A DNA stretch of 34,997 bases, from positions 1-34,997 of the forward strand of contig BDTG01000016.1 of assembly GCA_002897695.1 (NCBI GenBank). The letters are read 5' to 3'. Below are positions 1 to 8,706 of the stretch, one piece after another. The notes beneath the pieces were generated by a model. That model saw only the letters and a list, made by a program, of their open reading frames with translations. It did no database searches and had not been told where the DNA came from. The number at the start of each line of letters is the position of its first letter. Positions within the stretch are counted from its first letter, which is position 1. The stretch comes from a bacterium BMS3Abin14. Lineage in GTDB: Bacteria; BMS3Abin14. Position numbers and translations under genes: made by a program.

Positions 1-764
<764 letters not shown>

Positions 765-843
765 CTTTCTATTTACCTTTGACAGGTTTTGTTCCCTGTC
801 CAGGCGATGGCGAAATTAACCTTAATCTTCAGAATTCAGATTT

Positions 844-960
<117 letters not shown>

Positions 961-967
961 ATTATTC

Positions 968-1010
968 GAAAGCCCCGATGGCTCGATGCCTTTGGGGCTT
1001 TCCTTTTTTC
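968..1010 (+). terminator. Rho-independent terminator of the rRNA operon
   Basis: A perfect 9-bp stem, GAAAGCCCC (968-976) with GGGGCTTTC (994-1002), closes a 17-base loop and is followed by a T-rich tract (1004-1009). It sits 8 bases after 5S and faces the same way, so it most likely ends the rRNA transcript. Confidence 0.93.
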
Positions 1011-1190
1011 CAAGCGTTTTATGTAGAGAATTTGCTTTGTCCGTTAAATGGGCACTACGCTGCATCTAAAGGCACGGTTTGACAGGAGGGCAGGATTTGA
1101 ACCTCCCGGGTTAATCTGCTATGAAAGCCTTCTGGGAGAAAAAGTTTGTCAGTGACGAAACCATGCGGCGGACAGGGGAACGATATCGAG
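1011..1190. other. Intergenic stretch with a tRNA T-arm-like remnant
   Basis: No gene was recognised between the rRNA terminator and the first small protein. On the minus strand, about 1085-1108 reads GGGAGGTTCAAATCCTGCCC, which looks like a tRNA T-arm. The T stem has a mismatch and no matching acceptor, D or anticodon arms could be assembled around it. It may be a decayed tRNA fragment or chance. The 15-mer GGAGGTTCAAATCCT also occurs in the intact tRNA-Pro of this window. Confidence 0.3.
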
Positions 1191-1388
1191 ATGAGCAATT
1201 TCAAGGATTCCAAAATGGGCGCCGCCGGAACCATAAGCATTTACTGTGCCGAATGTGGTAAAAAGATTGAAGGGGAACCTTATGAGATGAGTTTTTCCGG
1301 GGTCTGCGCTTCTTCCGAACCGGTACACTTTTGCAGCAAGAACTGCTGGGAGGCCAGTGAGGAGTATAATACCGACAATTGGGATTAA
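1191..1388 (+). CDS. Small Cys-rich (TRASH/MYM-like zinc-binding) protein, copy 1
   Basis: A 65-aa protein with a CxxC pair (CAEC, residues 19-22) and a distal FCSKNCW motif, a spacing like TRASH/MYM-type treble-clef zinc fingers. A metal-binding role is inferred from the Cys pattern; the actual function is unknown. An in-frame ATG at 1146 exists. I prefer 1191 because the protein then aligns from its first residue with the neighbouring paralog at 1510 (shared KIEGEPYE, FSG and FCS..CWE), and a GGGGA tract lies a short distance upstream. No membrane segment or signal peptide is seen. The two copies are separated by repeat DNA and may have arisen by tandem duplication. Confidence 0.75.
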   Translation: MSNFKDSKMGAAGTISIYCAECGKKIEGEPYEMSFSGVCASSEPVHFCSKNCWEASEEYNTDNWD

Positions 1389-1447
1389 AAAAAGTTTGAG
1401 GTTTGGGAGTTTGAGGTTTGAGGTTAAACCCTGGAACCCGGAACCCC
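1386..1447 (+). repeat. Degenerate heptamer repeat (GTTTGAG units, then CCTGGAAC units)
   Basis: Several near-identical GTTTGAG/GTTTGGG units are followed by TTAAA and a run of CTGGAACCCGGAACCC. The same architecture (GTTTGAG array, TTAAA, then a second short-unit array) recurs at 25984-26040 between pheS and pheT. It begins right at the stop codon of the upstream gene. Confidence 0.7.
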
Positions 1448-1449
1448 TG

Positions 1450-1476
1450 TCCGCCGTAGCTTTATGCGAAGGCGGA
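1450..1476. repeat. Small palindromic element (TCCGCC...GGCGGA)
   Basis: Six-bp arms TCCGCC (1450-1455) and GGCGGA (1471-1476) enclose GTAGCTTTATGCGAA. From memory, similar TCCGCC/GGCGGA palindromes are dispersed in several deltaproteobacterial genomes. Only one copy is in this window, so its repeat status here is inference. Confidence 0.45.
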
Positions 1477-1509
1477 TGGACCCTGTCAACACCTGGAACG
1501 AGGTGCAAC

Positions 1510-1728
1510 ATGAACACTTTTTTCAGTCAGTCCAGGCTTTGCACCACCGGCACAGTGAACCTCTGGTGCGAAAGCTGTGGAGAGAAGATTGAAGGGGAAC
1601 CCTATGAAACTACCTTTTCAGGGTGGTGCTGTTGTTTCGACCCGATTGATTTCTGTTCCAGGGAGTGCTGGGAAAATCCCGAAAACATGTTCAACACTGA
1701 AAACTGGCCTGAACCGGCCAAGGAGTAA
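1510..1728 (+). CDS. Small Cys-rich (TRASH/MYM-like zinc-binding) protein, copy 2
   Basis: A 72-aa paralog of the preceding small protein. CESC (residues 20-23), GWCCC and FCSRECW supply the Cys pattern. The central KIEGEPYE motif is identical to copy 1. The ATG at 1510 has a purine-rich AACGAGG about 7 bases upstream, and this start aligns with the chosen start of copy 1. Compared with copy 1 it has extra Cys residues in the loop before the FCS motif (CCC versus one Cys). A zinc-binding, TRASH-like fold is the best guess; no pathway can be assigned from the sequence. Confidence 0.8.
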   Translation: MNTFFSQSRLCTTGTVNLWCESCGEKIEGEPYETTFSGWCCCFDPIDFCSRECWENPENMFNTENWPEPAKE

Positions 1729-1735
1729 AAAGCCG

Positions 1736-1762
1736 TCAATGGACCTTTTGCGACCCTGTCGA
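1736..1762 (+). repeat. Dispersed intergenic element half-site (GGACCTTTTGCGACCCTGTC)
   Basis: AATGGACCTTTTGCGACCCTGTC lies just upstream of the pseudopilin gene. Closely related copies occur at 12917-12939 (minus strand), 12389-12460 (paired arms) and 17209-17238. It is a single arm of the palindromic element seen complete elsewhere in the window. Confidence 0.65.
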
Positions 1763-1770
1763 ACAGTAAT

Positions 1771-2424
1771 ATGAACCACTTGAGCAGAGGGCCCGAAAAA
1801 GGTTTCACCCTGATCGAGGTTATGGTCGCCTTTACAATCCTGGCTGTTATGGCCGGCGTGGCCTTCTCGGTAGTGTTTTCCAGCACCAAAAGATCCCGTG
1901 CTCTTGACAGGCAGATGAACCTGAGCATGGAGGCCGGCTCCATTATGAATTTGATCACCGAGGACCTTGCGGGGACCTTTCGGAGGGAAGGGACTATCCC
2001 TTTTTTTGTGGGTAGTGATGTATTCCACGAGGATATACCCTCCGATGAAGTTCAGTTCCTGACCACATCGACCCTGCCTGTTGACCCACAGGCCTCCCGG
2101 GGGGACCTTGCGGAGGTGGCTTACCGCCTCACATTCGACGAGGAGGGCAGAAGTACCCTTTTTCGCAGGGAGCAGTCGCCTCCGTCGGGAGCCTATGATG
2201 AAGGTGGTGTGAGCAATGTGGTTTCCGACAAAGTCAGGTCTTTTAACCTCCGCTACTATGATGGCCGGGACTGGGTGGATGAATGGGACAGCCTCGATAC
2301 AGGTGGAGGCAGTGATCATGGAAAAATACCACTGGAGATAGAGATCGAGATTAAACTTTCAGATGGCGATTTTTCAACCACACTGAGGACCAGGATCGCA
2401 CCCCCCATGGCCGCGGCACAGTGA
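1771..2424 (+). CDS. gspJ: Type II secretion GspJ-like minor pseudopilin
   Basis: A 217-aa prepilin-like protein. Residues 1-11 form a short leader ending in Gly, followed by FTLIEVMVAF. This is the type IV prepilin peptidase site (cleavage after G11, methylated F12, conserved E16) followed by one hydrophobic helix (about 12-36). The C-terminal half has the GspJ features LFRREQ, FNLRYYDGRDWVDEWDS and a final P-(L/V)-E-I-E-I strand. GspJ caps the pseudopilus of the type II secretion system with GspI and GspK. No other gsp gene lies nearby, so it is an orphan here and could serve another pseudopilus. The symbol is by similarity only. No strong ribosome-binding site is seen. Confidence 0.78.
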   Translation: MNHLSRGPEKGFTLIEVMVAFTILAVMAGVAFSVVFSSTKRSRALDRQMNLSMEAGSIMNLITEDLAGTFRREGTIPFFVGSDVFHEDIPSDEVQFLTTSTLPVDPQASRGDLAEVAYRLTFDEEGRSTLFRREQSPPSGAYDEGGVSNVVSDKVRSFNLRYYDGRDWVDEWDSLDTGGGSDHGKIPLEIEIEIKLSDGDFSTTLRTRIAPPMAAAQ

Positions 2425-2453
2425 GGGAGGAGGCTTTTTTTTGCTGTTCCCTC

Positions 2454-2481
2454 TGGACTAAAGTACCCGTGATGATATAAT
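2454..2481 (+). promoter_or_regulatory. Predicted sigma-70-type promoter for the HIT-family gene
   Basis: A perfect -10 hexamer TATAAT (2476-2481) is preceded at 16 bases by TGGACT (2454-2459, 4 of 6 matches to TTGACA). It lies 44 bases before the HIT gene start, in the gap after the pseudopilin, and could drive the long forward gene run. Confidence 0.55.
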
Positions 2482-2524
2482 CCGCTGAAGGTAACCGTAA
2501 CCTGAGCTGACGGTTTGGAGGAAC

Positions 2525-3007
2525 ATGAAGATACTCTGGGCGCCGTGGCGAATGAAATATATACTGGGGGAAAAAGAGGGTGGGTGTATCTTCTGCCGTC
2601 TTATTGATGCTGAGCCCTCCGAGGACAACCTCCTGCTCTACAGGACGTCGAGTGCTATGGTGCTCATGAATCGCTATCCCTACAACAATGGGCACATCCT
2701 GGTGGCGCCCAATGAGCATACGGCGGACCTCAACGGACTTTCACCGGGCCAATACCTCGACCTGATGGAACTTTTTCGATCCAGTTTGAAAGTCCTGGCG
2801 AAGGCACTGAATCCTGAAGGTTTCAATGCCGGCCTGAATTTAGGAAAATCGGCAGGCGCCGGGGTTGAGGATCACCTGCATTTTCACATCGTGCCCAGGT
2901 GGCAGGGCGACACCAATTTCATGCCTGTCATTTCAGGGACGAGGGTAATACCGGAGGCCCTGGAAACGACCTACAGAACTTTTGCTCCCATCTTCACGGG
3001 GCTGTAA
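2525..3007 (+). CDS. HIT-family nucleotide hydrolase/transferase
   Basis: A 160-aa protein of the histidine triad family, Fhit/Ap4A-hydrolase-like branch. The triad H117-L-H119-F-H121 lies in DHLHFHIVPRW, preceded by GKSAGAG. An N-terminal CIFC (Cys21, Cys24) may bind zinc with downstream His residues. The N-terminal WAPWRMKYI is typical of bacterial members. The family hydrolyses or transfers nucleotidyl groups from substrates such as dinucleoside polyphosphates or AMP-X; the specific substrate cannot be read from sequence. GGAGG lies directly before the ATG. It is probably the first gene of the forward cluster that ends with glnD. Confidence 0.9.
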   Translation: MKILWAPWRMKYILGEKEGGCIFCRLIDAEPSEDNLLLYRTSSAMVLMNRYPYNNGHILVAPNEHTADLNGLSPGQYLDLMELFRSSLKVLAKALNPEGFNAGLNLGKSAGAGVEDHLHFHIVPRWQGDTNFMPVISGTRVIPEALETTYRTFAPIFTGL

Positions 3008-3071
3008 TATCGGCGGAAGTTTCGAAAACCATTAATAACCATTAACGTTGAAAGCCGGCGAGGTGAGGGGG

Positions 3072-3503
3072 ATGAAATACTTACAGGCACTTCTGGTTTT
3101 GCTGCTGGCGTTGGTGCTCGCGGGGTTCATTCAGCAGAACGCACAGACGACAACTCTGAACTACTTCGGCTGGCACTCGATCGGTCTGCCCCTTTCCCTG
3201 TTCATGATCATCGCCTTCGGTATCGGATACCTTTCGGCGGTCGTCATCGGTTTCTCCGGTGATATCCGTTCCAGGTTCCGGCTGTTTAAGGCCGAGAGGG
3301 AAACAAAGCGCTTGAAAAGAGAACTTGCAAAGAGGGAAAAGGGCCCCACCGAAACCGGGCTAACCATGGATCGTGCCTATGCCCCTGAGGAGGCACAGGT
3401 CGAACCGGATATCCGGCCCCCCGCCGCAGCAAAGCAGGAAGACGAAACCCCGAACGACACACTGAACGACGACACCGGGGAGGAAAGGACGGAGACGATC
3501 TGA
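3072..3503 (+). CDS. LapA-domain (DUF1049) inner-membrane protein
   Basis: A 143-aa protein with two predicted transmembrane helices (about 3-21 and 38-61), a short conserved NYFGW segment between them, then a basic coiled-coil-like stretch (about 68-90) and an acidic, disordered C-terminus. This is the LapA/YciS-type (DUF1049) arrangement. In E. coli the family works with LapB in LPS assembly and LpxC control. A TTG at 3048 would add eight residues, but the ATG at 3072 has GAGGTGA at ideal spacing. The next gene, a TPR protein starting 1 base after the stop, could be a partner in the same way LapB (also TPR) follows LapA; that is inference. Confidence 0.85.
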   Translation: MKYLQALLVLLLALVLAGFIQQNAQTTTLNYFGWHSIGLPLSLFMIIAFGIGYLSAVVIGFSGDIRSRFRLFKAERETKRLKRELAKREKGPTETGLTMDRAYAPEEAQVEPDIRPPAAAKQEDETPNDTLNDDTGEERTETI

Positions 3504-3504
3504 A

Positions 3505-4344
3505 TTGGATTACCGGATAGCCTCCAGGCCCCGGTTAGAGGCCGTCCTTGTCTTGCCGGCTTTTTTGCTTATCACAACCCTGTTCTTGGCTGTTTCCAGA
3601 CCAGCATTCGCTGCCCACTCGCAGGACCTTCTCCTGATGGGGCAAGCTCATTTCATGTCGGGCCGGCTCCTGGAGGCTATTCCATTCCTTGACAAGGTCG
3701 CCGAATCCCCGAATCCGGAATCCGGTAAGGCCCTGTATCTGCTTGGGAGAATCTATCTTCTCACCGGAAAATACAGACGCAGCAAGGAATATTTTGAGCG
3801 CGCACTTGAGAAAACCCGTCAGGGCGTCGGTGAAATTAGTGAATGGAAATCCCTTGCCGGCATTGGAGATGCGCTTTACGCCAGTGGACGGTATGGGGAA
3901 GCCATAAGGAGATATCGGCTGGCGCAAGTTGACGCGCCGGCCTTTGGCAGAGCCCATGTCCAGATCAAGATGGCCCTTTGCGATGTCGCGGAGGGCAGGC
4001 AGGGTGATGCCCTGGAAAGGCTGAAGAAGGCCCTGCCCCGCATTCCAATCCTTTCCCGGTGGATTGGCAGGGAGGAAGAATTTCTCCGATCGCTTGCAAT
4101 GCAGGGCACCAGGGTGGTTCCGGAGAGGATAGCGCGATACCATGTCCTCGTCGGTCCCGTTAGGGGAGACACGACCGACCTTGCTTCCTCCGGGATCGGC
4201 ACGGATATTCCCGTACAGGTAGTCAGGGAAGGGGAAGAATATTATCTGGATTATGGGCCCTTCGCCGATCCGGTTGAAGCGATGATCTATGTGGAAAAAG
4301 TCAAAGGCGCAACATCGTACGAGGCGAGGATCCAGGAAAAATGA
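3505..4344 (+). CDS. Exported TPR-repeat protein with SPOR-like C-terminus
   Basis: A 279-aa protein. A basic N-terminus and hydrophobic segment end at AFA (about residue 36), a likely signal peptide. Residues about 40-200 hold tetratricopeptide-like repeats (ALYLLGRIYLLTGKYRRSKEYF; GIGDALYASGRYGEAIRRYRLA). The last 70 residues (YHVLVGPV...YYLDYGPFADPVEAMIYVEKVK) look like a SPOR-type fold that binds denuded peptidoglycan glycan strands. The start is TTG at 3505; later ATGs would remove the signal peptide. A periplasmic envelope role is likely, fitting the amidase gene downstream. The 3' end overlaps mutS by 4 bases (ATGA). Confidence 0.72.
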   Translation: MDYRIASRPRLEAVLVLPAFLLITTLFLAVSRPAFAAHSQDLLLMGQAHFMSGRLLEAIPFLDKVAESPNPESGKALYLLGRIYLLTGKYRRSKEYFERALEKTRQGVGEISEWKSLAGIGDALYASGRYGEAIRRYRLAQVDAPAFGRAHVQIKMALCDVAEGRQGDALERLKKALPRIPILSRWIGREEEFLRSLAMQGTRVVPERIARYHVLVGPVRGDTTDLASSGIGTDIPVQVVREGEEYYLDYGPFADPVEAMIYVEKVKGATSYEARIQEK

Positions 4345-7010
4345 ATCAACCCGGCATTGATCTGACAGCCGCCTCGACCCCGATGATGAAGCAGTATCTT
4401 TCCATCAAAAGGGAGCATCCGGACGCCATCCTTTTTTTCAGGATGGGGGATTTTTATGAGATGTTCCTGGAAGATGCAGTTCTGGCTGCGGACATCCTGA
4501 AAATCACCCTGACCAGCAGGGAGAAAAACAAGGAAAAAGCCGTACCGATGTGCGGTATTCCCTACCATGCGGCCGAGGGATATCTGACCAGACTCCTGAA
4601 GGCGGGGCACAAAGTGGCCATCTGTGAGCAGGTCGAGGATCCCGGGAAGGCCCGCGGCCTGGTAAAAAGGGAAGTGGTAAGGATAGTTACGCCCGGCACA
4701 GCAATGGAGGAATCCCTCCTCGATGCGCGAGAACCCTCCTATCTTGCTTCGATTTATCGTACGAAAGAGGGTGTGGGCCTATCCCTGGTGGATGCGTCCA
4801 CAGGGGATTTTCGGGCCGCCCAGTGGACCGGTCCGGACGCTGTTTTGCGGCTGGATGTTGTCATGGCGCAGTTCGCCCCCAGGGAGGTGCTCTTCCCGGA
4901 GAATGCCCATGGTCTTGAACCGTTCGGGGACGGACCGGACCGGGACGTCCACCTGACGAAGGTCGAGGGTTTCCGGTTTTTCCCCGAGGCAGGGGAAGAG
5001 GCGCTCAAGAACTTATTCGGTGTGCACACCCTGGCGGGCTTCGGGCTGGAGGGGTTGCGGCTTGCCACGGGAGCGGCCGGAGCGGCCCTCTGGTATCTCC
5101 AGAAGGTATACGGAGATCGGCTTGGGCATCTGAGGCCAATCCGCGTGATCAGATCTGAAGACTGGCTTGTCCTGGACGGAAACACCCTGAAAAACTTGGA
5201 GATATTGAGTTCACAGCCTCACGGGCTCAGGCAGGGCAGCCTGCTTTACCAGATGGATAGAACCGTAACGGCCCAGGGGGCTCGTCTTCTCAAGGAGTTT
5301 GTCGTCCGGCCGCTGAAAAATGCCGAGGCCATCAACGATCGGCTGAATCTTGTTCAGGAGCTGGTGGAAAACCCCCTGCTTCGAGGCTCGATCAGGGAAA
5401 GGCTCCGGAAGGTCTCCGATCTGGAGAGGATCGTCTCCCGTGTGGGATCCGGGATCGCGGTGCCCAGGGATCTGGGTGCACTGCGCCGGACGTTGAGGGA
5501 GGTTCCAGCCATCCGTGGCCTCCTCGCCGAGCTTGATTCCGACATGGGTGACGGAATCCTGCAGGAACTCGACGAGAAGCCTGAACTCCTGGAATTTCTC
5601 CAATCCTCCCTCAGCGATGAACTCCCAGCTGGGCTCAAGGCAGGTGGAATCATCAGGAAAGGTTTCAGTGCGGAACTCGACGAGATCCGATCCCTGGCCG
5701 GGGACGGCAGGAAATTCATCTCCGACCTGGAGAAGAGGGAAAAGGAACGAACCGGCATCGCCTCGCTTAAGGTCGGCTTCAACAGGGTGTTCGGGTATTA
5801 CATCGAGGTGACGCATGCTCACCGTGATATGGTCCCGGAGGGCTACACCCGGAAACAGACACTGGTTAACGCCGAGAGATTCGTCACTCAGGAACTAAGG
5901 GAGGTGGAGGAACGGATTCTGCACGCCGATGAGAGTATTGCAGCCCTGGAAAAACTGCTTTTCGAGGAGATATGCTCCAGGGTCATTGCATCCTCCAGCC
6001 CCCTTCAGGGTGTCGCCGGAGCATTGGCTTCCGCCGACTGTTACACTTCCCTGGCCGAACTTGCTCACACCTCCGGATATGCGAGGCCGGAGATTCTTGA
6101 GGATGATATGGCCGGAAGGTTATCTATCTCCGATGGAAGGCATCCCGTTCTCGAGATGTTGGAGACAGGGAAAAGCTTCGTTCCCAACAGCGCCTATCTG
6201 GACCGTGTGGACAACCGCCTGCTTATAATTACGGGACCGAACATGGCCGGTAAGTCCACATTCATGAGGCAGGTCGCTCTCATCGTCATCATGGCTCAGA
6301 TAGGTTCTTTCGTGCCGGCCGGAGATGCGCTCATCAGTCCGGTGGACCGCATCTTTACCAGGGTAGGGGCCTCCGATATCCTCTCCCGGGGGCTTTCCAC
6401 ATTCATGGTCGAGATGGTGGAAACCGCCGAGATCCTCAACAATGCCACACCCGACAGCCTGGTGATCCTGGATGAAATTGGGCGGGGTACGAGCACTTTT
6501 GACGGTATCAGTATAGCCTGGGCGGTTGCTGAATATCTTCTCTCCGGGGAACGAAACGGATGCCGGACAATGTTCGCAACCCATTACCATGAGTTGACTG
6601 AGCTGGCCCTGACGTGTGACGGGGTCAGGAACTACAACGTTGCCATCCAGGAGTGGGGAGAGCGCCTTGTTTTTCTGCGCCACGTCCAGGAGGGGGCCGC
6701 CGATCGCAGTTATGGAATTCAGGTTGCGAGACTTGCGGGCCTGCCCGATGAAGTTGTAGAACGCTCCAGGGAAATCCTGAAAAATCTCGAGAAAACGGCA
6801 ATCGACACGACGGGACGCCCCAGGCCGGTGGCCGGTGATGTCGAGTTGGATGCTACGATGGCTTCCCCGGTGGACAGCGAGTCTCAGATGCCTCTTTTCG
6901 ATGGGCACGAAGGCGAACTGATCAAAGAATTGAGAGAAATTGATCTGGAGGAAATGACCCCTCTGGAGGCTATGAATTTTCTTGCCGCGATGAAGAAACG
7001 ACATGTCTAG
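4341..7010 (+). CDS. mutS: DNA mismatch repair protein MutS
   Basis: An 889-aa protein, normal length for MutS1. It recognises base mismatches and small loops and recruits MutL. The mismatch-contacting Phe-X-Glu motif is at residues 38-40 (GDFYEMF). The connector, lever and clamp regions follow. The C-terminal ABC-type ATPase has Walker A GPNMAGKST (632-640), Walker B with D711-E712 (VILDEIGRGTSTFDG) and the FATHYHEL switch. The start codon overlaps the stop of the TPR gene (ATGA) and the stop overlaps the amidase gene by 8 bases, so it is translated in a coupled run. mutL lies 7.5 kb downstream in a second forward cluster, with rarA between. No defects are seen. Confidence 0.98.
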   Translation: MNQPGIDLTAASTPMMKQYLSIKREHPDAILFFRMGDFYEMFLEDAVLAADILKITLTSREKNKEKAVPMCGIPYHAAEGYLTRLLKAGHKVAICEQVEDPGKARGLVKREVVRIVTPGTAMEESLLDAREPSYLASIYRTKEGVGLSLVDASTGDFRAAQWTGPDAVLRLDVVMAQFAPREVLFPENAHGLEPFGDGPDRDVHLTKVEGFRFFPEAGEEALKNLFGVHTLAGFGLEGLRLATGAAGAALWYLQKVYGDRLGHLRPIRVIRSEDWLVLDGNTLKNLEILSSQPHGLRQGSLLYQMDRTVTAQGARLLKEFVVRPLKNAEAINDRLNLVQELVENPLLRGSIRERLRKVSDLERIVSRVGSGIAVPRDLGALRRTLREVPAIRGLLAELDSDMGDGILQELDEKPELLEFLQSSLSDELPAGLKAGGIIRKGFSAELDEIRSLAGDGRKFISDLEKREKERTGIASLKVGFNRVFGYYIEVTHAHRDMVPEGYTRKQTLVNAERFVTQELREVEERILHADESIAALEKLLFEEICSRVIASSSPLQGVAGALASADCYTSLAELAHTSGYARPEILEDDMAGRLSISDGRHPVLEMLETGKSFVPNSAYLDRVDNRLLIITGPNMAGKSTFMRQVALIVIMAQIGSFVPAGDALISPVDRIFTRVGASDILSRGLSTFMVEMVETAEILNNATPDSLVILDEIGRGTSTFDGISIAWAVAEYLLSGERNGCRTMFATHYHELTELALTCDGVRNYNVAIQEWGERLVFLRHVQEGAADRSYGIQVARLAGLPDEVVERSREILKNLEKTAIDTTGRPRPVAGDVELDATMASPVDSESQMPLFDGHEGELIKELREIDLEEMTPLEAMNFLAAMKKRHV

Positions 7011-8706
7011 AAAAACATCCGGAACCCTGTTGACCGGCTTCATTTTGAGCGCAATTTTCTTCGTGCTTCTCCCACTGGGGGCCGCCAGGGGGGCGTCCTA
7101 CTGTGAGCGTCTGTACGATTCAGCGAAAAGGGACTACTACTCGCTGTTGAAGAGTGATCGCAAGCAGAAGTTCCACGACAGTTGGGAGAAGGTGATAGAA
7201 AAGTTCAGCACGATCTACGAGAAGTATCCAACCTGTTCCCGTTCACCGGATGCTCTTTTTAATGTCGGGGTTCTTTACCGGAAGCTCTATCACAGGTCCT
7301 GGATCGGGGCTGATCTGGACCGGGCGCTGGGAACATTTTTGAAGCTTCAAAGCAGGTTCCCGAGCAACCGGCTGGCCGACGATGCTCTGCTCAATGCGGC
7401 CCAGGTACAGGAGGAAAAAGGGCGCAAAGGTGATGCCTATCGTACCTACGCCAAGCTTGTAAAGGCCTATCCTGAAGGGGACATGGCCTCACGGGCGAAA
7501 AAAAGGCTTAATCAGCTTGCCTCTTTTGCCCCAAAACCTCCTGTTTCTAAAACCAGAACCAGGGCCAAAGCCAAAACACGCCCTGGGAGGACTGTCAACA
7601 TTACAGATGTCAAGCACTGGTCCAATCCCGAATACACCAGGGTAGTTGTCTATGCCACAGACAAGCTGAATTACGAGGAGCATCGTCTAAAAGGCGATCC
7701 GCGCACCGGAAAACCACCCCGGCTTTATATCGACCTGAACAATGCCCGTATTCCTTCCGCATTGTCCAGCCCCATTTCCATCAAGGATGGGCTTCTTCTA
7801 AGGGCGAGATTAGGCCAGTACAATCCTGATACGGTTCGTCTGGTACTTGATATTGACAGTATGGGGGACGATCGCGTCTTTACAATGGAAAACCCATCAA
7901 GGCTTGTTGTAGACGTTTTTGGCCGGGATGCCGGGTCGTCGTCTTCAAAGGCAGGCAGGCCGGGCAAGGGGGCTGGAGCGCCCTTGCCCCTGGCCAAGCA
8001 GCTTGGCCTGAGAGTGAAGACCATTGTGCTCGACCCTGGTCACGGGGGAAAGGATCCAGGAGCCGTGGGACGGGGAGGGCTGAAGGAAAAGGATGTGACT
8101 CTGGCAATTGCAAAACTGCTTAAACCCATGCTTGAGGCCAAGGGATTCCGAGTCCTGATGACGCGCGACAAAGATGTTTATGTCAGCCTGGATGAAAGGA
8201 CGGCTTTTGCCAACAGCCATCTGGCCGATCTTTTCGTTTCGATTCACACCAATGCCAGTCGAAACCGGCGGGCTCGCGGGGTGGAGACCTACTTCCTGGG
8301 CGTGGCTATGGACAGGGACTCCAGTGAGACAGCGCTTCTGGAAAATGCGATAACCCAGCAGACGTTGGCTGATCTGGAGAAGATTCTTCTGGATCTGACC
8401 CGAACCTCCAACCTTAAACAATCGAGCATGCTCGCTGAGTCTGTCCAGGAGAATTTATTCCATGGGCTCTCCAAAAGAAACAGACTTGTGAAAGATCATG
8501 GAGTAAAACAGGCCTCTTTCTACGTCCTGATTGGAGCCCAGATGCCCGCTATTCTGGTTGAAACCTCTTTTATCAGCCATCCAACGGAAGAAAGGCTCTT
8601 GAGAGATCCCAGTTACCTGAAGCTGGTCAGTAGTTCCATTCTTCGGGGCATTCTCGATTATGTGGATGGACTGGCAACGGCCACAGACGGAAACAGTCAC
8701 ACATGA
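7003..8706 (+). CDS. amiC: N-acetylmuramoyl-L-alanine amidase (AMIN + Amidase_3)
   Basis: A 567-aa exported enzyme that cleaves the amide bond between MurNAc and L-Ala in peptidoglycan, usually during cell separation. Domain order: signal peptide (about 1-30), TPR-like region (about 45-170, AYRTYAKLVKAYPEGDMA), a basic linker, AMIN domain (about 195-310), and a C-terminal zinc amidase. The zinc ligands are visible as H347 (DPGHGG), E362 (LKEKD) and H415 (SIHTN); a late Glu is in ILVETSFISH. The N-terminal TPR extension makes it longer than E. coli AmiC and may replace other envelope contacts. It overlaps mutS by 8 bases and glnD by 4 bases. The symbol is by similarity; it could equally be named amiA/amiB. 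Confidence 0.93.
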   Translation: MSRKTSGTLLTGFILSAIFFVLLPLGAARGASYCERLYDSAKRDYYSLLKSDRKQKFHDSWEKVIEKFSTIYEKYPTCSRSPDALFNVGVLYRKLYHRSWIGADLDRALGTFLKLQSRFPSNRLADDALLNAAQVQEEKGRKGDAYRTYAKLVKAYPEGDMASRAKKRLNQLASFAPKPPVSKTRTRAKAKTRPGRTVNITDVKHWSNPEYTRVVVYATDKLNYEEHRLKGDPRTGKPPRLYIDLNNARIPSALSSPISIKDGLLLRARLGQYNPDTVRLVLDIDSMGDDRVFTMENPSRLVVDVFGRDAGSSSSKAGRPGKGAGAPLPLAKQLGLRVKTIVLDPGHGGKDPGAVGRGGLKEKDVTLAIAKLLKPMLEAKGFRVLMTRDKDVYVSLDERTAFANSHLADLFVSIHTNASRNRRARGVETYFLGVAMDRDSSETALLENAITQQTLADLEKILLDLTRTSNLKQSSMLAESVQENLFHGLSKRNRLVKDHGVKQASFYVLIGAQMPAILVETSFISHPTEERLLRDPSYLKLVSSSILRGILDYVDGLATATDGNSHT

